A DNA stretch of 10,164 nt, taken from contig DVLP01000201.1 of NCBI GenBank assembly GCA_018715445.1, positions 1-10,164 on the forward strand. Direction: 5' to 3'. Of this stretch, positions 5,931 to 10,164 are shown piece by piece. Made by a program: the position numbers and the translations under genes. The stretch is from Candidatus Avipropionibacterium avicola. GTDB taxonomy: Bacteria > Actinomycetota > Actinomycetes > Propionibacteriales > Propionibacteriaceae. Under the pieces are notes generated by a model. The model searched no databases, was not told where the DNA came from, and saw nothing but the letters and a program-made list of their open reading frames with translations. Positions within the stretch are counted from its first letter, which is position 1. Each line of letters begins with the position of its first letter.

Positions 5931-5979
5931 GATCCACGCCCGCTGCAGCGTGCGTCGATGAGCACGAAGGGCGTGGATC
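5931..5979. terminator. Hairpin between convergent transcripts, likely bidirectional terminator
   Basis: GATCCACGCCC (5931-5941) and GGGCGTGGATC (5969-5979) form an 11-bp perfect stem. A nested 5-bp helix, CGTGC (5949-5953) with GCACG (5962-5966), lies inside the loop. It sits between the stop of the small plus-strand gene (5908) and the stop of the minus-strand sulfatase gene (6008), where transcripts from both sides must end. A second GATCCACG at 5912-5919 could replace the 5' arm. There is no strong T-run on either side. Confidence 0.6.
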
Positions 5980-6007
5980 ATGTTGGGGGAGGCGCGCAAC
6001 CCCGCGG

Positions 6008-7429
6008 TCAGACGGGGAGTTGGTTGGGGTGGGGCTTGTCGCCGACCGACTCCTGGTGGCGGCGCAGCCGCGCGATGAGCTCCTGGCGGACCTCGGCGTA
6101 GGCGGGGTCGTGGAAGACATTGGTGAGCTCGTGGGGATCGGCCTCGAGATCGTACAGCTCCCACTCCGGGGGGAAGGTCTTGGTCGAGGTGCCCGGCAGA
6201 CCCAACCCGTCGTTGTAGAAGTAGATGATCTTGTAACGCTCGGTGCGCAGCCCGTAGTGGGCCAGGGTGGCGTGCTCGGTCTCGTCGTTCTGCCAGTACC
6301 GGTAGTACGCCTCGCCCTCCTCGGGGTCGACGGCCTCGCCGGTCAGCTGGGGCCAGAAGCTCTCACCCTGCATCCGTTCGTGCGGCTCGACCCCGGCCGC
6401 CTCGAGCAAGGTCTTGGCGAAGTCGACATTGGTGACGATCTTGCGTACGGGCTCGGTGCTGGCCGGGATTCGTGAGGGACAGCTGACCAGGAAGGGCATC
6501 CGCAGCGATTCCTCGTACATGAACCGCTTGTCGAACCAGCCGTGGTCGCCGAGGAAGAAGCCCTGGTCCGACACGTAGCTCAGCACGGTGTCGTCGAACT
6601 GGTCGTGCTCGTCGAGCCAGTCGATCAGCCGCCCCACGTTGTCGTCGACCGAGGCGACACAGGCCAGGTAGTCCTCGAGGTAGCGGCGGTACTTCCACTT
6701 CGCCAACTCCACATGGTCCAACCCGGGCGGGGGAGTCTGCTTCAGGTCCCGTTCGGTGAGGTCGTCGGCCACCCGCATCAACGCTCGCTGGGCCGCGCTG
6801 CTGCGGGTCGCGTAGTCGTCGAAGAAGGTCTCCGGCAGCGGGATCTCTGCGTCGGCGTACATCCCGGCATGCTTCTCGTCCGGCTCCCAAGGACGGTGCG
6901 GGGCCTTGTGGTGCACCAACAGGCAGTACGGCTGGTCCTGCGGCAGGCTCTCCACCCACTCCAGGGCCATGTCGGTGATGATGTCGGTCGCGTAGCCCTG
7001 GACCTGCATCGGGCCGTCCTCGGTGAGGAACTTCGGATCGTGGTAGTCGCCCTGACCGGGCAGCACAGCCCAACGGTCGAAGTCGACCGGGCTGTGGCCG
7101 AGTCCTTCGCCGAGGTGCCACTTGCCGAAGATCGCCGTCGCGTAGCCGGCCTTCTTCAACTGGGAAACGAAAGTGGGCTGGTTGGACAGCATCGGCGTCG
7201 CCAGGGTGAAGACACCGTTCACGTGCGAGTGGGTGCCGGTGAGGATCGAGGCTCGGCTCGGCGTGCAGATCGAGTTCGTGACATAGCAACGGTCCATCCG
7301 CCGGCCCCGCTCGGCGATCTCGTCGAGCCGCGGGGTCTGGTTGACCCGAGAACCGTAGGCGCTGATCGAGTGGGCAGCGTGGTCATCAGTGAGGACCATG
7401 ATGATGTTCGGGCGGCGGCGATCGGTCAT
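6008..7429 (-). CDS. Formylglycine-dependent sulfatase (family S1)
   Basis: This 473-residue sulfatase would cleave sulfate esters, probably on a sugar. The maturation signature is CTPSR at 55-59, where Cys55 should be converted to formylglycine. Metal-site residues appear as LTDDH (13-17) and SDQGFFLGDHGW (287-298, with D288). Active-site GKWHLG (102-107), HHKAPH (173-178) and K301 are present. Residues about 385-470 form the C-terminal subdomain, with YGLRTERYKII and WELYDLEADPHELTN. The nearest recognised groups are N-acetylglucosamine-6-sulfatase or mucin-desulfating types; the substrate is not assignable. There is no signal peptide: the protein starts MTDRRRPNIIMVL, so it seems cytoplasmic. 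ATG 7429 is chosen for that family-like start, but no good ribosome-binding site precedes it; an in-frame start at 7474 would overlap the MATE gene. No maturase gene is in the window. Confidence 0.93.
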   Translation of the reverse strand: MTDRRRPNIIMVLTDDHAAHSISAYGSRVNQTPRLDEIAERGRRMDRCYVTNSICTPSRASILTGTHSHVNGVFTLATPMLSNQPTFVSQLKKAGYATAIFGKWHLGEGLGHSPVDFDRWAVLPGQGDYHDPKFLTEDGPMQVQGYATDIITDMALEWVESLPQDQPYCLLVHHKAPHRPWEPDEKHAGMYADAEIPLPETFFDDYATRSSAAQRALMRVADDLTERDLKQTPPPGLDHVELAKWKYRRYLEDYLACVASVDDNVGRLIDWLDEHDQFDDTVLSYVSDQGFFLGDHGWFDKRFMYEESLRMPFLVSCPSRIPASTEPVRKIVTNVDFAKTLLEAAGVEPHERMQGESFWPQLTGEAVDPEEGEAYYRYWQNDETEHATLAHYGLRTERYKIIYFYNDGLGLPGTSTKTFPPEWELYDLEADPHELTNVFHDPAYAEVRQELIARLRRHQESVGDKPHPNQLPV

Positions 7430-7445
7430 GGGCTGACTGTACTGC

Positions 7446-8789
7446 TCACGCACCGGTGCGAAGCCAGCGGTCACCCACCGCGCGGACCCCCAGCGTCACC
7501 AGTCGCGCCACCATGAACCCGGTGTAGGCGATCCACAACCAGACCAGGCCTGCAGCGCCCATCCCGCCGGCGAAGTGGTGCACCGCCCACGCCAGGACGA
7601 GGTAACTCCCGGTTGCGATCATCCCGGCCAGCGCCAGGTAGCGGGCATCGCCGGCACCGATCAGCACACCGTCGAGGACGAAGACTGCCGCGCTGACCGG
7701 CGTGACCACCGCGACCACCAGCAACACGTGGCCGAGCAACTCCTGGACGGCCGGGTCAGGGCTGAAGAAGCCGGCATAGACGGGGTGGGTGAGCCAGACC
7801 AGCACGCCGAAGCCGACCCCGGCGACGACACCCCACCACAACATCCGCTTGGTCAGCAGGCGGGTGACGGTGACATCGCCGGCGCCGAGGTAGCGCCCGA
7901 TGATGGCCTGGGCGGCGATCGCCACCGCATCGAGCATCATCGCCAACATCATCCACAACGCGTTGGTGATCTGATGGGCTGCAATGGCAATGGTGCCGAA
8001 GCCGGTCGCCAGCACCGTCGTGGTGGTGACGGCGATCTGCAGGCTCAGGGTCCGCAGCACCAGCCAGCCACCCTGACGCGCGTTCGCCAGCACCCCGGAA
8101 CGCGTCGGACGCAGCGGTACGCCCTCGCGTCGCGCCTTCACCGTGACGATCGTGGCGAGCAGCAGCCCGCCACTGACCTGGGCGATCGCCGAGCCGATGC
8201 CGGCGCCCATGATGCCGAGGCTGGTCCCGTGCACCAGGCTGATCGTGAGGATCGCGTTGGCGACATTGATCCCGATCGCCACCCACAAGGGTGTGCGGGT
8301 GTCCTGCAGCCCGCGCAGCACCCCGGTCGAGGCCAACATCATCAACAGCCCGAACAGTCCCAGCGCGGCAAACCGCAGGTATCGCACCGACTCGTCCGCG
8401 ACCTCGGGGGCCGGGCCGTACAACCCGACCAGGAACGGCGCCGCCAGGCTCATCCCGACCGCGAGGACGACTCCGAGCCCTGCGCCCAGCACGATCCCGT
8501 CCAGGCCGCTGCGCAGTGCCCGGTCACGATGACCGGCCCCCAACTGACGTGCGACGGTGGCGGTCGTGCCGTAGGCGAGGAAGATGCACAGCCCGACCGG
8601 GATCCCGAGCAGGTTGGCGGCGATCCCGAGCCCGGCCAGCGAGACCGTCGACAGGTGCCCGACCACAGCGGCGTCGACCATCACCATCGCCGGCTCGGCG
8701 ACCAGGGTCGCGAAGGCCGGGATGGCCAGCGCGAGGACCTCTCGGGTCAACCCGCGCGGCGTCTCGGTCCGGGACGTGGCAGTGGGCAC
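7446..8789 (-). CDS. MATE family efflux transporter, DinF subfamily
   Basis: This is a 447-residue integral membrane transporter with about 12 hydrophobic segments arranged as two six-helix halves. The first helix carries VMVDAAVVGHLSTVSLAGLG (36-55). Its Asp39 lies where DinF-type members use an Asp for proton coupling, and EP (32-33) is also conserved. The family exports cationic or bulky compounds with H+ or Na+. Residues 1-15 are hydrophilic and cytoplasmic. The start is GTG 8789, with only a weak GGGGCG-like site upstream; an ATG eight bases earlier is out of frame. The stop is 16 bases before the sulfatase ATG, so the two may share a message. The substrate cannot be told from sequence; a link to sulfated or desulfated compounds is only a guess from the neighbour. 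Confidence 0.92.
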   Translation of the reverse strand: MPTATSRTETPRGLTREVLALAIPAFATLVAEPAMVMVDAAVVGHLSTVSLAGLGIAANLLGIPVGLCIFLAYGTTATVARQLGAGHRDRALRSGLDGIVLGAGLGVVLAVGMSLAAPFLVGLYGPAPEVADESVRYLRFAALGLFGLLMMLASTGVLRGLQDTRTPLWVAIGINVANAILTISLVHGTSLGIMGAGIGSAIAQVSGGLLLATIVTVKARREGVPLRPTRSGVLANARQGGWLVLRTLSLQIAVTTTTVLATGFGTIAIAAHQITNALWMMLAMMLDAVAIAAQAIIGRYLGAGDVTVTRLLTKRMLWWGVVAGVGFGVLVWLTHPVYAGFFSPDPAVQELLGHVLLVVAVVTPVSAAVFVLDGVLIGAGDARYLALAGMIATGSYLVLAWAVHHFAGGMGAAGLVWLWIAYTGFMVARLVTLGVRAVGDRWLRTGA

Positions 8790-8811
8790 CGCCCCATTGT
8801 CTCCGCCCGTC

Positions 8812-8830
8812 CCCCGAGCTCGTCGAGGGG
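8812..8830. repeat. Short dispersed palindromic repeat between the hydrolase and MATE genes
   Basis: CCCCGAGCTCGTCGAGGGG fills most of the 41-base gap between the hydrolase stop (8831-8833) and the MATE start (8789). It has complementary CCCC/GGGG ends and a CGAGCTCG palindrome inside. The same core recurs at 9368-9386 and in the tandem array at 5462-5592. It looks like a REP-type element; similar CCCTGAGCTTGTCGAAGGG-like sequences are common in bacterial genomes. The position right at a stop codon is typical of such elements. Confidence 0.75.
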
Positions 8831-9643
8831 CTACCGCAGCGCCGCGTTGTCCAGCACCGGCAGGGCCCGGCGCGCCTGCCCGACCAGGTCGTGGTCCAGG
8901 TCGACCACCAGCAGCTCCGGTCCGGCTCCGGCCTCAGCGACGATCCGGCCGAGCGGGTCGACGACCATCGAGTGACCCACCCCCAGGGGCGCGGTCCCGA
9001 CCTGCTCGCCCTGCGGCTCGGCCTGGTCACAGGCGATCACCCAGCAGGTGGTGTCGAGCGCCCGGGCGGTGGACAGGGTGCGCCACTGCTCCAGCTTGCC
9101 CGCACCGGCACCCCAGGACGCCGAGACCAGCAGCAGCTCGGCCCCGGCGTCGGCATAGCCAGTGAAGAGCTCGCCGAAGCGCAGGTCATAACAGATCGCG
9201 ACCCCGGTCGGCCACGTGCCGAGGGTGAGCTGCAGGGTCTGGGTGCCCGGACTGACGGTGTCGGACTCACGGTGCCCGAACGCATCGAAGAGGTGGATCT
9301 TGTGGTAGCGGTGGTGCGCGGTCCCGTCGGTCAGCAGCAAGGTGTTGCGGACCTTGGCACTCCTGCCCCCCGAGCCCGTCGAGGGGTCCTCAGCGCGGGT
9401 GAACATCCCGACCGCGACGGTGAGCTGGTGGCGTCGGGCGATCGCCGCGACCTCGGCAGCCCAGGGCCCGTCGGTCTCCTCAGCGGTCGTTGCCGGATCG
9501 GCGGCGAACCAGGCCATGGTCGCCTCCGGGAAGACGACCAGGCTCGCCCCGGCCTCGGCGGCACGGGCGGTCCACTCCTCGACCAGGGCGAGATTGTCCT
9601 CGGGCCGTGGCCCGCTGGTCAGCTGGGCGAGGGCGACACGCAT
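8831..9643 (-). CDS. Carbon-nitrogen hydrolase (nitrilase superfamily, Nit/omega-amidase-like)
   Basis: This is a 270-residue amidohydrolase of normal length for single-domain members. The Glu-Lys-Cys triad is visible: E40 in VVFPEA, K115 in YHKIHLFD and C151 in ICYDLRF. The fold's other blocks are present: AQLTSG at the N-terminus, HSMVVDPLGRIVAEAG near 223-238 and a C-terminal DNAALR. Members cleave side-chain amides; the KIHLFD and ESDTVSPG pattern resembles Nit1/Nit2 enzymes that repair deaminated glutathione or act on omega-amides, but the substrate is unproven. ATG 9643 has an excellent GGAGGTGAG upstream (9654-9646). It starts 23 bases after the crgA stop. Residues 86-93 (DPSTGSGG) are encoded by an inserted short repeat in a surface loop before the KVRNTLLLTDG strand, so activity need not be lost. 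Confidence 0.92.
   Translation of the reverse strand: MRVALAQLTSGPRPEDNLALVEEWTARAAEAGASLVVFPEATMAWFAADPATTAEETDGPWAAEVAAIARRHQLTVAVGMFTRAEDPSTGSGGRSAKVRNTLLLTDGTAHHRYHKIHLFDAFGHRESDTVSPGTQTLQLTLGTWPTGVAICYDLRFGELFTGYADAGAELLLVSASWGAGAGKLEQWRTLSTARALDTTCWVIACDQAEPQGEQVGTAPLGVGHSMVVDPLGRIVAEAGAGPELLVVDLDHDLVGQARRALPVLDNAALR
9368..9386. repeat. Copy of the short palindromic repeat inside the hydrolase gene
   Basis: CCCCGAGCCCGTCGAGGGG differs by one base from the copy at 8812-8830. It is in frame with the minus-strand hydrolase gene and is read there as about seven or eight residues of DPSTGSGG. Nitrilase relatives usually have a shorter loop at this place, which supports a real insertion (comparison from memory). 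Confidence 0.75.
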
Positions 9644-9666
9644 GGCTCACCTCCGGTGGTGGGCGG

Positions 9667-10164
9667 CTACTTCCACTGGGTCGCGACGATGAAGGAGATG
9701 GCCATCAGGCCCATCCCGATCAGGATGTTCCAGTTGCCGAGCTGCATCATGAACGACAGCACGGCCGAGGCTTCGGGGTAGTAGGACACGATGTAGTAGA
9801 CGATCAGCCACAGCGCACCCAGCACGAAGGCTGCGACGAAGGTGGGGGCAACCCACCGGCGGCTGGCGGGGCTGCGGCGCGCCGGTGTGTCGCTGCGCCG
9901 CTTGCTCGCCACGCCGCGTCGCTCGGCGGTGGTACGGCGCCGGGTGGTGTCCCGGCTGGAGCCCTTGTCGCCCGAGTCCTTCGCATCCGAGTCCTTCGAC
10001 CCGGACTTCTTGGAGTCGGTGCCCTTCGATCCGGACGCCTTGGAGTCCGAGCCCTTCTTCCTGCCGGCGGGCGCGTCGTCCTTGGCCGCCGCCTTGTCGG
10101 CGCGGCGCTCGGCGGCCTCGGCCCGTCGTTCGGCGCGACGGCGCTCCGCCGCGGTGGGGGCAGT
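9667..10164 (-). CDS. crgA: CrgA-like septation protein with long N-terminal extension (partial)
   Basis: The reading frame is open from the window edge to the TAG at 9667, giving 165 visible codons. The last 62 residues are a typical CrgA core: VAPTFVAAFVLGALWLIVYY (first membrane helix), an external loop with YYPEASAV, the conserved GNWN and a second helix ending FIVATQWK. CrgA is a small divisome protein that links FtsZ/FtsI and restrains or times septation in actinomycetes; known forms are about 80-95 residues. Here the core is preceded by an Ala/Arg/Glu stretch (AERRRAERRAEAAERRA), then a Lys-Ser-Asp-Gly low-complexity tract. A GTG at 9912 would give a normal 81-residue CrgA but has a poor ribosome-binding site, and the upstream codons have the same GC-rich third positions. 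I therefore infer that the start lies beyond the window. Confidence 0.8.
   Translation of the reverse strand, partial: TAPTAAERRRAERRAEAAERRADKAAAKDDAPAGRKKGSDSKASGSKGTDSKKSGSKDSDAKDSGDKGSSRDTTRRRTTAERRGVASKRRSDTPARRSPASRRWVAPTFVAAFVLGALWLIVYYIVSYYPEASAVLSFMMQLGNWNILIGMGLMAISFIVATQWK
9972..10052. repeat. Short tandem repeats inside the crgA extension
   Basis: Two 30-bp units (9993-10022 and 10023-10052) match at 25 of 30 positions, and two 15-bp units (9972-9986 and 9987-10001) share CCGAGTCCTTCG. All lengths are multiples of three, so the frame is kept. They encode the SDSKASGSKGTDSKKSGSK-type tract. This suggests that the extension grew by repeat duplication. Confidence 0.7.

Noticed and set aside
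6601..7330. CTCGTCGAG matches within the sulfatase gene, near 6610 and 7315
   Set aside because: They encode ordinary LDE residues in conserved parts of the protein and lack the flanking CCCC/GGGG ends, so they are chance matches and not copies of the short repeat.
6542..7516. Long plus-strand reading frame opposite the sulfatase gene
   Set aside because: It is the antisense shadow of a well-supported sulfatase gene in GC-rich DNA; its translation has no domain and is rich in Val, Arg and Gln runs.
7575..9781. Two very long plus-strand frames (7575-8975 and 8291-9781) opposite the MATE and hydrolase genes
   Set aside because: They span three minus-strand features, including a repeat, and translate to low-complexity Arg, Gln, Asp and Pro-rich sequence. 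They are shadows caused by GC-rich codons.
1..10164. tRNA or rRNA genes, CRISPR arrays, insertion sequences, prophage or defence genes
   Set aside because: No tRNA-like cloverleaf, rRNA segment, regularly spaced repeat with unique spacers, transposase, integrase or known defence domain was seen in any frame.

Overview
The window is GC-rich chromosomal DNA with codon third positions that are nearly all G or C. Its ribosomal gene order rpsF-ssb-rpsR-rplI, a glycine-rich SSB tail, a CrgA-type septation protein and CCCCGAGC(T/C)CGTCGAGGGG-type short repeats point to an actinomycete. Propionibacteriales is my guess, but the sequence does not settle the genus. rpsF-ssb-rpsR-rplI and crgA both lie near the replication origin in Mycobacterium tuberculosis, so this window may be origin-proximal (inference).

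Layout. At 1-345 (-) is a MmcQ/YjbR-family gene cut by the window edge. A divergent intergenic region carries a promoter and a structured leader that can pair with the rpsF Shine-Dalgarno and resembles the S6:S18 autoregulatory motif. The plus-strand operon rpsF-ssb-rpsR-rplI (523-2254) has structured spacers between genes and ends at a strong 17-bp hairpin terminator (2287-2324). Next is a leader with four 11-bp-phased CACAGG-like units and a 9-bp anti-Shine-Dalgarno pairing. It precedes a tightly overlapping three-gene plus-strand operon (2428-5461): a DUF4956 membrane protein, a VTC-type polyphosphate polymerase domain protein, and an acidic beta-helix lipoprotein of the carbohydrate-binding DUF4353/Cthe_2159 type. 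A 53-bp-period tandem repeat begins directly after that operon's stop codon. A small orphan gene (5630-5908, +) follows, then a hairpin between convergent transcripts (5931-5979).

The right half is a minus-strand series read from the right edge leftward. It holds crgA with an unusual long charged N-terminal extension (open at the edge), a nitrilase-superfamily amidohydrolase, a DinF-type MATE transporter, and a formylglycine-type sulfatase without a signal peptide. Gaps are only 16-41 bp, so these may be cotranscribed. A short palindromic repeat lies between the hydrolase and MATE genes. A second copy lies in frame inside the hydrolase gene and encodes an extra loop.

The candidate for a poorly described system is the DUF4956-VTC-lipoprotein operon. 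A cytoplasmic-facing polyphosphate-making domain, a membrane partner and a surface-anchored Asp-rich beta-helix are translationally coupled, and a PHO-box-like array lies upstream. A role in polyphosphate or cation handling at the envelope is an inference and has not been shown.
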